This document shows, piece after piece, positions 27,353 to 35,683 of a stretch of 64,000 nt of DNA. The DNA is from Paraburkholderia sp. ZP32-5 (GTDB taxonomy: Bacteria; Pseudomonadota; Gammaproteobacteria; Burkholderiales; Burkholderiaceae): the NCBI RefSeq assembly GCF_021390495.1, contig NZ_JAJEJP010000003.1, positions 1,302,001 to 1,366,000 on the forward strand, written 5' to 3'. Under the pieces are notes generated by a model, which saw nothing but the letters and a program-made list of their open reading frames with translations, did no database searches and was not told the DNA's origin. How positions within the stretch are numbered: the first letter of the stretch is position 1; each line of letters starts with the position of its first letter. The position numbers and the translations under genes are program-made.

Positions 27353-28246
27353 TCAGATCACCTTGCCGAGCTTCACGAAACGATCGGTGATCAGCATCAC
27401 GATGCCGAGCAACACGATCTGCGCGGCGGAAACCGCCGCGATGGTGGGGTCGAGATTGAATTCGAGGTACTGCATGATCGCGATCGGCAACGTGGTTTTG
27501 CCGGGACCGACGAGCGGCAACGTCATCTCGAGGTTTTCGAACGAAACGATGAAGCCGAACAACGTGGATGCGACGATCGCCGGCCGCAGCATCGGCAACG
27601 TGACACGCCACAGCGTGCGCCACGGACCGGCGCCGAGATTGCGCGCGGCTTCCTCGACTGTCTCGTCGATCTGGCCGAGGCTCGCGGTAACAAGCCGGAT
27701 CGTCCAGGGAATGGTCAGGCAGATATGCGCGATCAGCAGGCCGCCGAAGGTGCCGACGATGTCGGTATCGAGCACGTTTTCGGCGCGCAGATAGAACAGA
27801 TAAGTAGCGATGCCGGCGACGATGCCCGGCACCACGAGCGGCAGCAGCAGCACGTTGCCGACCGCGCGCCGCCCCGGAAAGCGGTAGCGCGCAAGTGCGA
27901 GCGATGCGCCGACACCGAGCACCACTCCGCCGATCGCCGCGCCTGCGGCGAGCTTCATCGACAGCACGAAACCGTTTGCGAATGCATCGTTATGCCATGC
28001 GTTCACGTACCACGACATCGTGTAGCCGGACGGTGGGAACGTGATGATCGCGTCTTTGAAGAAGCTCAGCCAGATCACGAAGATCAGCGGGCTCAGCATG
28101 AACAGATAGATCAGCGCGACGCCGGCCCTGACGAGCCAGGCTGCCGGAACGAAACGTGGGCGGGAGAACGCGCGCGCGGAAACGATATTGCTACGGTCAA
28201 TCGGAACCTGCGTCACCGCGCTTTCTCCTTCGGATAGGAACGACAC
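27353..28246 (-). CDS. ABC transporter permease, PotC-like; first gene of the import operon
   Basis: 297 residues with six predicted membrane segments after a 35-residue cytoplasmic leader. The EAA loop is TVEEAARNLGAGPWRTL. It heads the minus-strand run PotC-ATPase-PotD-PotB-M24-amidohydrolase. The start ATG is placed before MSFLSEGESAV; a later start is possible because the leader is not conserved in PotC proteins. Confidence 0.88.
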   Translation of the reverse strand: MSFLSEGESAVTQVPIDRSNIVSARAFSRPRFVPAAWLVRAGVALIYLFMLSPLIFVIWLSFFKDAIITFPPSGYTMSWYVNAWHNDAFANGFVLSMKLAAGAAIGGVVLGVGASLALARYRFPGRRAVGNVLLLPLVVPGIVAGIATYLFYLRAENVLDTDIVGTFGGLLIAHICLTIPWTIRLVTASLGQIDETVEEAARNLGAGPWRTLWRVTLPMLRPAIVASTLFGFIVSFENLEMTLPLVGPGKTTLPIAIMQYLEFNLDPTIAAVSAAQIVLLGIVMLITDRFVKLGKVI

Positions 28247-28843
28247 GTGGAGCTGGTGCTGGTCTGGCTGTACGGCGGCGATGTGACCGCATTACGCGTT
28301 CGCTCGCCCAAGTGTCGCTGCAAATGTAGGGAATGTAAATTTGCATAGCCACACCAATTTCGATTCACAGTAGCATGAACAAAAATATGCGCAAAGCGGG
28401 TTCTTTAAAGAGGTGGGGTGGGGTTTACGCGGCGGGAAGTAGATGGGCCGAATGGCCGGTGAAAGTGCCCGGACGCAAATCCACGTCGCAATTTGAAAGC
28501 GGCATCCGGTTGAAAAAAAGAAATCGGCCCGGTTCACGTCTTGAATACAAGATCGCGTCGCATGCGGGCTGCGAGCTTCTACGGCAGGCTACCGTGTCGC
28601 AGGCTTCGCCGATTTTGTTGGGTTAGATCTCCCTGAGGCACCCTGAGCGTCATCACCATCAAACAGTGTCGAGCCTGTCAGACCCGGTGAAATGTCAGCG
28701 CGGCGAACGTCGCATAGTACGCAGTGAAGCAGGCACAGCCACGCTGAGAGAAACGCTCCCAGCAGATTCATGGCCATGTCAGACATGGCACACACATACA
28801 GCCCGCACCTAAACTCGCCTCACCTTTTTGTCGATAACGCGTG
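28247..28843. other. Long intergenic region between the importer operon and the pilus operon
   Basis: About 600 bases. The part next to the importer (28300-28430) is AT-richer and should hold its promoter; the sequence near 28310-28380 (AAATGTAGGGAATGTAAATTTGC) has short repeated AATGTA words. A 68-codon minus-strand frame at 28589-28795 begins with a hydrophobic stretch but has no convincing ribosome site. No terminator, RNA gene or IS remnant recognised. Confidence 0.3.
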
Positions 28844-29305
28844 TCAGAAGGTGACCGTGATGGCGAGGCTATCCTTGAACTCATTTCCCGCCCCCGCGAC
28901 GACACCGGTCTGTCGCGCGTTGATACGCCCATAAAACGTCAGCGCGCCGCCACCCGATGCGGGGGGATAGGATCCTGAGATGACGGACGTAGCGCCCGTG
29001 CCGTCCCCCCATATCTTGCTGCGTTGCGTGTCGATGTAGATGTTGTAGGCAAGCGCCTGGCTGCCGGCGAGCATCTGCCGCTCGGTGAACGTTCCGTTCC
29101 CGGCGGTGGCCGCGACGGTATAGCTCACCGTCTGTCCCGGACACTCGACATCGAGCGTGCCCGTGCTGTCGTCATTGGCCGACGCCAACGGGTTGTAGAT
29201 GCCGAAATTCAATACGGCAGCGGTCACCGTGCATCCAGCGGCGCTCGCGGCGATCGGCATCGCGAGCAGCGAAGTCATCGTCAAAGCGATGTGTACGCGC
29301 TTCAT
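28844..29305 (-). CDS. Csu-type fimbrial protein with single spore-coat-U (SCPU) domain
   Basis: 153 residues from ATG 29305, which overlaps the usher stop as ATGA. Signal peptide MKRVHIALTMTSLLAMPIAASA, then one SCPU domain starting GCTVTAAVLNFGIYNPLA and ending in the donor-strand-compatible LAITVTF. Cys residues at the start of the domain and in VECPG can form the typical disulfide. By position it corresponds to the tip subunit of Csu pili, but Csu tip adhesins usually have two domains. This is a short, one-domain version. Confidence 0.85.
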   Translation of the reverse strand: MKRVHIALTMTSLLAMPIAASAAGCTVTAAVLNFGIYNPLASANDDSTGTLDVECPGQTVSYTVAATAGNGTFTERQMLAGSQALAYNIYIDTQRSKIWGDGTGATSVISGSYPPASGGGALTFYGRINARQTGVVAGAGNEFKDSLAITVTF

Positions 29306-31584
29306 TTGCATGTCACCGGCCCGATGTTCGGCAGATCGCCGCGAGCGGCTTTGTATTCGAACGATGCGGCACACCGGAAGCCATCGCGACCGGTCACGCG
29401 AACGCGATTCCGACTTTCCAGGTTTTCCAGATAGACCTTCCCTTCGTAGCCCACCGTGCCTAGCCGGGCGCCCTGCTCCGAAAGCACGGTGCTCCCGAGC
29501 ACGAGCGGCGTGCCATTGCTCCGTACGAGCCGCACCACGGCGCCGTGGCTTCGATGGACAGGAAAGCGCACCGTGACCGACGAGCGGTCGGCCGGCACGA
29601 TTTCATGCTGCGCCTGTTCAATATCGGCATCGGCCGGAATATCGCGCGGATCGATCGAAACATGATTCGGCTGATACGAACGAAGATCGGGAATAAGCAC
29701 CCGGCCGTTCGATCCTGTTTTGCCCACAAACCGATTCTCGTTGTAGACCGTGACGCCCGGCTCGGTCTCCACGACCGCGAATGCGTCCTGCACGGTGTTC
29801 GCCGTGAAGATCGAGCCATCCGACAGAACGACCGCGCCCTGCGCCGACACTTGCGCGGAGGTGTTACGTCCCATCCGGTCCACGCCAACTCCAACCAGTC
29901 CGTGGGCCGACCTGTAATCCACGTTGCCGAAAACGTGCTGTTGCCGCGCGTCTCCCGTGCCCTGCACCGCTACGTTCCAACCTGCATCGCCGACCGTGTT
30001 TGCCGATTGCGACGCCTGCAGCTCCGCGACTGCCTGCCCGCCCTGAATGCTCGTGCCTGCGTTGATACTGCCCCGCTGCCCGAAAGGCATCGTGAGCGAA
30101 AAAAACACACCCGTGCCTGCACCGTCCGCCATCTCGCGAAAGGCCGTCAGATAACCCGAGACCGATCCGATCAGATGCGCGGAGTAGCTGACCGACAGGA
30201 GCTTCACGTTCTGCTCGTTGGTCTTCACACCCGCATACGTCACCCCGAGCGAACCCCATCTCGACAGCCCGAATCCGAGCGACGCGCGGTCGAGCCGTCG
30301 CTGCGGAATATCGCCATTCACCGTTGCAATATCGCGGAAGTCGTCGGTCGCGCGCTGTGTCGACGCGCTGAAGCTGAACACATGGTTGATGTGCTCGAAG
30401 CCGATCATGTACTGCTCGCCCGCGCCCACCTGCGCCGCCGTGGCTCCGGCAGCAGAGACCGACACGACGCCGAAGTCGCCGACCGATAGCGAAGCGCCGA
30501 CACCGCCCATCGCAACGTCCGCGGAACCCTCGCCATGTCCTTCAACCGTTAGCCAGGGCGTGATGCCGCGTCGGTATGACAGTTCGCCCGCAGCCGACCC
30601 GTAATGATCGTTCGCGCTAGCATAGTCGAGCCGGACCGAGCCGACTTCGGCACTCAGCGAGCCAAGCCCCGGTTTCAACAGCGACGGACTCGCATAAAAC
30701 GGCAGCGTCTGGACGATTTGCCGACCCAACGCGTCCGTCATGACCACCGATACGTTTCCGCTGCCAGTAGTCACGGGAAGCTGCGAGATATCGAACGGCC
30801 CGGCGGGAATCGGCTTCGACATCTGCTGAACGCCGTTGATCAGCACGCTGACCGTGGTCGGCACGGCAGCCGTCCCGCCGAAGCTCGGCACCGGGTAGGT
30901 CACCAGGTCCGGACGCAACGAGAAGTCCGTCGCGAACTGGATGCCGCCGAGGCGAACCGGCTGCGACCATGCGAGACCGCCTGTGACGACATCGCCGAAC
31001 CGGTAGCGATACATGCCACCCGGGTTGGAGTACGTGTACGTAGTGTCCAGACGCGACGTCGACCAGCCATGGTTGCTGCTGTTGACCGCCTGCAATCCGG
31101 AACTCAGAACGCCAAAGCGATCGAACGCGCGCATATCGAGCGTGCCGCCGTTCGAATGCATGCCGGCGCCGTTCGTGCTGACCAGATCGTAGTTCACGAC
31201 AATGCCTGGTGCCGCCGGGGATACCTGCTTCGCAACGTCGGCGTTCGTGGCGCTCAATTGCGTCGAGGCGATTACTCCCCGGCCGGCTTTCAGGTACAGC
31301 GCCTGAGAGCGCATATCGAGCCGGTACGACATTCCGTGAATGTCGTCAAGGTCGATGAGTCTGTCCTTCGAGTGATCGGTCGGCAAATCGGAGACCATCA
31401 GCCCATGCGAAAGCAGATCATGGCCCGAAGCAAAGAGCTTCGGGCCACGCTGTCTCACCGCGATGACTCGCCCCGTATCCCTACCGTTCATGAAGACTTC
31501 CAGCACAAACTGCTTATCCGCTGCAAAGGCAACGCTGCCCGAAACGAGCGTGACGAGCACGATCCGTGCAATGAACCTGACCAT
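29302..31584 (-). CDS. Outer-membrane usher protein, Csu/archaic fimbrial type
   Basis: 760 residues with signal peptide MVRFIARIVLVTLVSGSVAFA. A short N-terminal chaperone-binding domain (QFVLEVFMNGRDTG) is followed by a beta-barrel rich in aromatic/Gly alternation, a plug-like segment (VSVLINGVQQMSKPIPAGPF) and C-terminal domains ending GPVTCK. It is shorter than FimD/PapC ushers, as expected for the archaic branch. It lies 11 bases after the chaperone gene and exports and polymerises the two pilins. Confidence 0.92.
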   Translation of the reverse strand: MVRFIARIVLVTLVSGSVAFAADKQFVLEVFMNGRDTGRVIAVRQRGPKLFASGHDLLSHGLMVSDLPTDHSKDRLIDLDDIHGMSYRLDMRSQALYLKAGRGVIASTQLSATNADVAKQVSPAAPGIVVNYDLVSTNGAGMHSNGGTLDMRAFDRFGVLSSGLQAVNSSNHGWSTSRLDTTYTYSNPGGMYRYRFGDVVTGGLAWSQPVRLGGIQFATDFSLRPDLVTYPVPSFGGTAAVPTTVSVLINGVQQMSKPIPAGPFDISQLPVTTGSGNVSVVMTDALGRQIVQTLPFYASPSLLKPGLGSLSAEVGSVRLDYASANDHYGSAAGELSYRRGITPWLTVEGHGEGSADVAMGGVGASLSVGDFGVVSVSAAGATAAQVGAGEQYMIGFEHINHVFSFSASTQRATDDFRDIATVNGDIPQRRLDRASLGFGLSRWGSLGVTYAGVKTNEQNVKLLSVSYSAHLIGSVSGYLTAFREMADGAGTGVFFSLTMPFGQRGSINAGTSIQGGQAVAELQASQSANTVGDAGWNVAVQGTGDARQQHVFGNVDYRSAHGLVGVGVDRMGRNTSAQVSAQGAVVLSDGSIFTANTVQDAFAVVETEPGVTVYNENRFVGKTGSNGRVLIPDLRSYQPNHVSIDPRDIPADADIEQAQHEIVPADRSSVTVRFPVHRSHGAVVRLVRSNGTPLVLGSTVLSEQGARLGTVGYEGKVYLENLESRNRVRVTGRDGFRCAASFEYKAARGDLPNIGPVTCK

Positions 31585-31595
31585 CAGCGGTACGA

Positions 31596-32330
31596 CTACG
31601 GTACCTGAACGACCGGCACCGCAATCTGTTTCGACTGTCCGTCGATCAGTACTTCAAGCTGCGCCGACGAAGCAGTGCGCAAGACAGAGCCGTCCGGAAT
31701 TTCCCAGCGCCGCTCTGCTCCCCCCAATACGTACGCACTTCCATTGAATTTGACGTCGTTGGCTACCAAGCCTGCGCCGCCGATCGACATCGATCCGATC
31801 CGCACACGCCGGCCGCCTTCATTGACGGCCTTCAGCACGCCAGCACCATTGCGCGGAATCGCTAGCGTCCAATGCAGATCACCAGCTATGCGGGACCGTG
31901 CCTCGAAGAAGACCGGTACCGAGAAATGCAGCAAAAGGCGCACACCGGATGCAGCGCTTTCGGTTGGCAGTTCATCGATCAGCAAGCGGTACGTCCCCTC
32001 CACATCGCGCCGATCGGAACGCAACAGCACACGAATGATCTGGGACTTGCCTGGAGCAACATCGGCTGCCGGGGGACTCACGATCAGGTCATCCGACTCG
32101 ACCAGCTTGTCCGCCCCGCTCCGGGATTGCGTCCACGCGAAAGCGCGCAACTGCAGCGCTACCGGGTCATCCGACGGATTCGTGATGACCAGCGTCGCTG
32201 ATGACCGCTGCGGTTGTATTTCGATCGAGACTGGATGCAATTCCAGGCTTTGCGCGCAGGCACTCGACGGAAGGTTGAGAACGAGCGCGCAGGCAGCAGC
32301 TGAAGCAATCCGAACAAACGACATGACCAT
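31596..32330 (-). CDS. Periplasmic fimbrial chaperone (CsuC/PapD-like)
   Basis: 244 residues. Signal peptide ends near SSACAQS; the first Ig-like domain contains SIEIQPQRSSATLVITNPSDDPVALQLRA split over two strands, and the second domain ends near residue 235. PapD-family chaperones complete pilin folds by donor-strand complementation and deliver them to the usher. It sits between the major pilin (3-base gap) and the usher. The start could be Met1 or Met3. Confidence 0.9.
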   Translation of the reverse strand: MVMSFVRIASAAACALVLNLPSSACAQSLELHPVSIEIQPQRSSATLVITNPSDDPVALQLRAFAWTQSRSGADKLVESDDLIVSPPAADVAPGKSQIIRVLLRSDRRDVEGTYRLLIDELPTESAASGVRLLLHFSVPVFFEARSRIAGDLHWTLAIPRNGAGVLKAVNEGGRRVRIGSMSIGGAGLVANDVKFNGSAYVLGGAERRWEIPDGSVLRTASSAQLEVLIDGQSKQIAVPVVQVP

Positions 32331-32333
32331 CGA

Positions 32334-32861
32334 TCAGTACGTCACCGTGACGTTGACAGTGTCGGAATAGTGTCCGACAACGGCAGTCTGGAGGTCCGCG
32401 GCCCGGATCTGCATATAGACCGGAATCGATTGAGCCGCGCCGTTGCCGGTTCCCGGCACCGTGTCGGTTCCGACCGTGTTGCCCCAATTCGTCTGGCCCG
32501 GCTGATCGGTGGTGAGCGAGTATGCAAGCGTTGCCCCGGACTGATCGTCGATGGTGAGCTTGCGGGTTGTCACCGTGGCACCCGTCGCACCGCCCTGATC
32601 GAGGCCGACGTTATAGCTCGTTCCCATCGTGCATGTGATGCTCACCGCGCCTTGACCCGCGCCGTCGGCGGCAAAGCTGAGGTTGGACAGACTGATGTTG
32701 CTGGAAGCCCCGACCGAACAGGATGCGGTGACGTCCGCCGATACCGCCAGTACGCCTTGCGCCGTCCCGGCGGCCACCGCGACAGGCGCGGCGCCGAGCA
32801 GTGCGACACCAGCGAGGGATGCGATCAGAAGCTTGCGCGGCACAACATGGTTGTTCTTCAT
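32334..32861 (-). CDS. Major Csu-type pilin, SCPU domain (CsuA/B-like)
   Basis: 175 residues: signal peptide through APVAVAA, then an N-terminal donor strand (GTAQGVLAVSADVTASCSVG) and one SCPU domain ending HYSDTVNVTVTY, the usual pattern of shaft pilins. Two Cys (ASCSVG and ITCTMG) form the conserved disulfide. First gene of the four-gene pilus operon, preceded by an AAAAGGACAATAA ribosome region. Such pili mediate attachment and biofilm formation. Confidence 0.9.
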   Translation of the reverse strand: MKNNHVVPRKLLIASLAGVALLGAAPVAVAAGTAQGVLAVSADVTASCSVGASSNISLSNLSFAADGAGQGAVSITCTMGTSYNVGLDQGGATGATVTTRKLTIDDQSGATLAYSLTTDQPGQTNWGNTVGTDTVPGTGNGAAQSIPVYMQIRAADLQTAVVGHYSDTVNVTVTY

Positions 32862-32930
32862 TTATTGTCCTTTTCGTTTCAGAGAATTGCGCCCCGGCTG
32901 TGCCGCGGCTGCGTTGCGGTAATGCCGGAA

Positions 32931-34184
32931 TCAGGCGTGGCAGCCGCTGCCGCGGCCTTGCTCACCCCGGGAAAAGAGATAGCCCTGAAGCCATGTCGCC
33001 CCGCTGACCTGTGCTATGCGTGCGTCCGTCTCGGTCTCGATGCCTTCAACGACCACCGTTTGTACGCACGCTTTCGCGAAGCTCACCAGTTGCGTCAACC
33101 TCGCGTGCGCCGTCGCGTCGAGGCGCGCGTGACGGACAAGTGAGCCGTCGATCTTCACGACATCGACGCCCAGAGCAAGCAGGCTTCTGAAGCTGCTATA
33201 TCCGCTGCCAACATCATCCAGGGCGACCCGACAACCGACGTTCTTCAGCGCGCGAACAAAGTCGGACGCTTCCGCGTAGTCGTCAAGTGGAGCAGTTTCG
33301 GTAATCTCAACGGTCAGCCGTTGGGCAACTTTGGGAGCCTCGCTCAGCTTCAGGAGCGTGAGCGCCCACCACGCGTCGACCGTAGCGCTCTGCGCCGAAA
33401 TATTGCAGCCGATATAGGCGTCCGTATCGTTGCGCAAGGTATTGATGACCGTATCGACCACCCAACGATCGACGCGACGTATCAAGCCCAGCCGTTCAAG
33501 ACCCGGCAACTGGCGACCGATTCGAATCCGGTCGGATCTTCCTTTGGGTGTTTCGGAAAGCAGCGCTTCTTCGTAGACCAGCGCGCCCGCTCGATTGGCT
33601 TCGCGAATCGGCTCGAACGACAGGCTCAAACGGCCAGTCGCCATTGCTTCGAAAACGCGCTCCGCGACGACCGTGTCGGCCATGAACTGATCGCGCCACG
33701 CCTTTCCAGGCTGCGCATTCTGCACTCTTGGCGCAGCGATCACCGACAGGTCGAAGGGCCTGTCGTCGTCGATATGCACGATCTTCGCCGTGACCGCCGG
33801 GAATGCAATGGTCGAACCGTTGATGATGGGACGGTCACCCAGCACAGCCAGTATCCGGTCGAGCAGGATTGCCGCCACTGGCGAACAGCCGACGTCCTGC
33901 ACGACTCGTGGCGCGGGCACATTGAAAATGCACAGCATGTGATCACCGCTCGGAGCACAGGAGCCCCTGCGTTCCTCACAAAGCACGCGTGCGCGCTCAA
34001 AGACGACGTGCCGCACAACCGATGCAAAAGTCGCACCGTAGGCCTGCTCGATCTGCCGCAGGTTTGTTATGGACGCAACGATGCACAGGGGTTCGCGGGC
34101 AGCATGGCCCGGCGTGCTCTTTACGTCGAGACGCGAAAAAAGCGCGCGGAGCCCGGAGGTTTCTGGCAGCGGGTTGAAGCTCAT
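32931..34184 (-). CDS. EAL-domain cyclic-di-GMP phosphodiesterase
   Basis: 417 residues. Residues 1-165 form an N-terminal domain I do not recognise with certainty; it has a weak nucleotide-cyclase-like flavour (CIVASITNLRQIEQAYG) and no GGDEF motif. An EAL domain follows (about 170-410) with all key residues: Glu206 in YEEALL, Asn261, Glu293 in TVEITE, Asp323-Asp324 in ALDDVGSGYSS, Lys344, Glu380 in VVEGIET and Gln400. Active c-di-GMP hydrolysis is therefore expected. It lies 69 bases upstream of, and co-oriented with, the pilus operon, linking second-messenger turnover to pilus expression or function. Confidence 0.88.
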   Translation of the reverse strand: MSFNPLPETSGLRALFSRLDVKSTPGHAAREPLCIVASITNLRQIEQAYGATFASVVRHVVFERARVLCEERRGSCAPSGDHMLCIFNVPAPRVVQDVGCSPVAAILLDRILAVLGDRPIINGSTIAFPAVTAKIVHIDDDRPFDLSVIAAPRVQNAQPGKAWRDQFMADTVVAERVFEAMATGRLSLSFEPIREANRAGALVYEEALLSETPKGRSDRIRIGRQLPGLERLGLIRRVDRWVVDTVINTLRNDTDAYIGCNISAQSATVDAWWALTLLKLSEAPKVAQRLTVEITETAPLDDYAEASDFVRALKNVGCRVALDDVGSGYSSFRSLLALGVDVVKIDGSLVRHARLDATAHARLTQLVSFAKACVQTVVVEGIETETDARIAQVSGATWLQGYLFSRGEQGRGSGCHA

Positions 34185-34465
34185 ACAAGCACCGGACCAT
34201 CAACGATCGAGGGTGCAAAAGAGCGCTCGGTGACGAAAAGGTTCGTTTCTGCGAGAGTTCTGCCTGCCAGGAAACTTACGCAAAAAACGGAAGGAAATCA
34301 ATGAGGCGCGGTTGGCATATCACGGTAGAAACGACGGTGACGAAAAGGAAGGTTTCCGTCAATCCTTAGATGCCAGGTGTGTTTTAAGCGATACAGGACT
34401 ACATGTCGCACTTCCGCGCTGAGTCAGGCGGCGGCTACCCTATCGCCCGAAAAAAAGGAAGAATC
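34185..34465. promoter_or_regulatory. Divergent intergenic region with 13-bp direct repeat (EAL gene / recombinase)
   Basis: The 13-mer GGTGACGAAAAGG occurs twice, at 34230-34242 and 34336-34348, 106 bases apart centre to centre. The second copy runs into GGAAGGTTTCC, a near palindrome. This could be a pair of binding sites for the adjacent serine recombinase or for a regulator of the EAL gene. The start of the recombinase has an AAAAAAAGGAAG ribosome site. Confidence 0.4.
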
Positions 34466-35050
34466 ATGAGAAATATTGGCTACGCCCGCGTGTCGACGGA
34501 AGATCAGCACCTCGACCTTCAGTTGACCGCATTGAAAGACGCGAAGTGCGAACTGCTCTATGCCGATCATGGCGTGTCGGGCAAGAATGCGTCCCGGCCT
34601 GGGCTCGATAAGGCACTGGCGCGTCTGAAGCCCGGGGACACCTTGGTGGTATGGCGCCTGGACCGGCTTGGCCGGTCCCTGGGCCATCTTGTGAAGCTGA
34701 TCGAGAAGCTGAGCGTGAAGCGCGTTCACTTCCGCTCGCTGACCGAAGCCATCGACACCACCACGCCCGGTGGCATGCTGGTTTTTCATCTGATGGCGTC
34801 AATGGCACAGTTCGAGCGCACACTGATCAGCGAGCGGACGAAGGCAGGTATCGCCGCGGCGCGCGCGCGAGGCGTTCAACACGGGCGATCCCCAGCCCTC
34901 ACGGCGCAACAGCGGGACACGGCCATCCGGTTGCTGGAGAACCACTCGTTCGAAGAGGTGGGCTCGATCTTCAATGTGAGCGACCAGACGATTCGACGTC
35001 TGGCGAAGAAGATACCAGGCGCTCCGCGGAATACCGACTGCTCCGCGTGA
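34466..35050 (+). CDS. Serine recombinase, resolvase/invertase family (A)
   Basis: 194 residues from ATG 34466 (MRNIGYARVSTEDQ); the frame extends 21 codons upstream, but AAGGAAG directly precedes this ATG. The nucleophilic Ser10 is in YARVSTEDQ, with the conserved WRLDRLGRSL and ERTKAGIAAARARG of the small serine recombinases. A C-terminal helix-turn-helix (SFEEVGSIFNVSDQTIRRL) binds the crossover site. It would catalyse resolution or inversion of DNA between two sites. Convergent with a second recombinase 33 bases away. Confidence 0.92.
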   Translation: MRNIGYARVSTEDQHLDLQLTALKDAKCELLYADHGVSGKNASRPGLDKALARLKPGDTLVVWRLDRLGRSLGHLVKLIEKLSVKRVHFRSLTEAIDTTTPGGMLVFHLMASMAQFERTLISERTKAGIAAARARGVQHGRSPALTAQQRDTAIRLLENHSFEEVGSIFNVSDQTIRRLAKKIPGAPRNTDCSA

Positions 35051-35083
35051 GTAGCGACAGTGACAACGACAATGACAATGCGT

Positions 35084-35683
35084 TCAGGAGTGAGATGCCG
35101 CAACAGGCGACTCGCGCCTATAAACCGGCACGATCCCCACCCTTATGAGGCTGCGCGTCAGCGTCTGCGGGTGGATCTCGTAGCGCTGCGCCACCACTTT
35201 TCGCGGGAGTTCCCGCAGGAGCCGCTGCGCCTCGCGACATTGCTCGTCGGTGAGTGCTCGACGCCGACCATGTGGCCGGCCTTTTGCGCGAGCAGCGGCA
35301 ATGCCGGCGCGAGTGCGCTCGCCGATCATCTCGCGCTCGAGTTGCGAAAACGCGGCGACGAGATGAAAGTAGAAAGAACCCATCGGCGTGGTGGTGTCGA
35401 TGGTATCCATCAGACTGATGAAGTGAATGCCTTTTTTTGCGAAACGGGCCGTCAATTCGATGAGCTTCAGCAGCGATCGCCCGAGGCGGTCAAGCCGCCA
35501 AACGATCAGCGTGTCGCCCTTTTTTAGCGCCCGAAGCGCCCGATCGAGACCGGGCCGTTTGAACTTCGCGCCCGATACGCCGTGGTCGGTAAAAATGCGA
35601 TCGCACGATGCCCGCTCCAGCGCTGCGATTTGCAGGTCCAGATGCTGGTCATCGGTCGATACACGTGCATAGCCTATTCTCAT
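35084..35683 (-). CDS. Serine recombinase, resolvase/invertase family (B)
   Basis: 199 residues. Ser9 in YARVSTDDQ is the expected nucleophile; WRLDRLGRSLLKLIEL and ERTRAGIAAARAKGR are typical; the C-terminal helix-turn-helix is KVVAQRYEIHPQTLTRSLI. Related to the neighbouring recombinase but clearly diverged, so the two are not a recent duplication. The ATG at 35683 lacks a strong ribosome site. No transposase is present, so this may be a remnant of a Tn3-like element or a DNA inversion system. Confidence 0.9.
   Translation of the reverse strand: MRIGYARVSTDDQHLDLQIAALERASCDRIFTDHGVSGAKFKRPGLDRALRALKKGDTLIVWRLDRLGRSLLKLIELTARFAKKGIHFISLMDTIDTTTPMGSFYFHLVAAFSQLEREMIGERTRAGIAAARAKGRPHGRRRALTDEQCREAQRLLRELPRKVVAQRYEIHPQTLTRSLIRVGIVPVYRRESPVAASHS

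Noticed and set aside
28589..28795. 68-codon minus-strand frame with hydrophobic start
   Set aside because: No ribosome site, no recognisable family and no operon partner; could be chance coding in an intergenic region.
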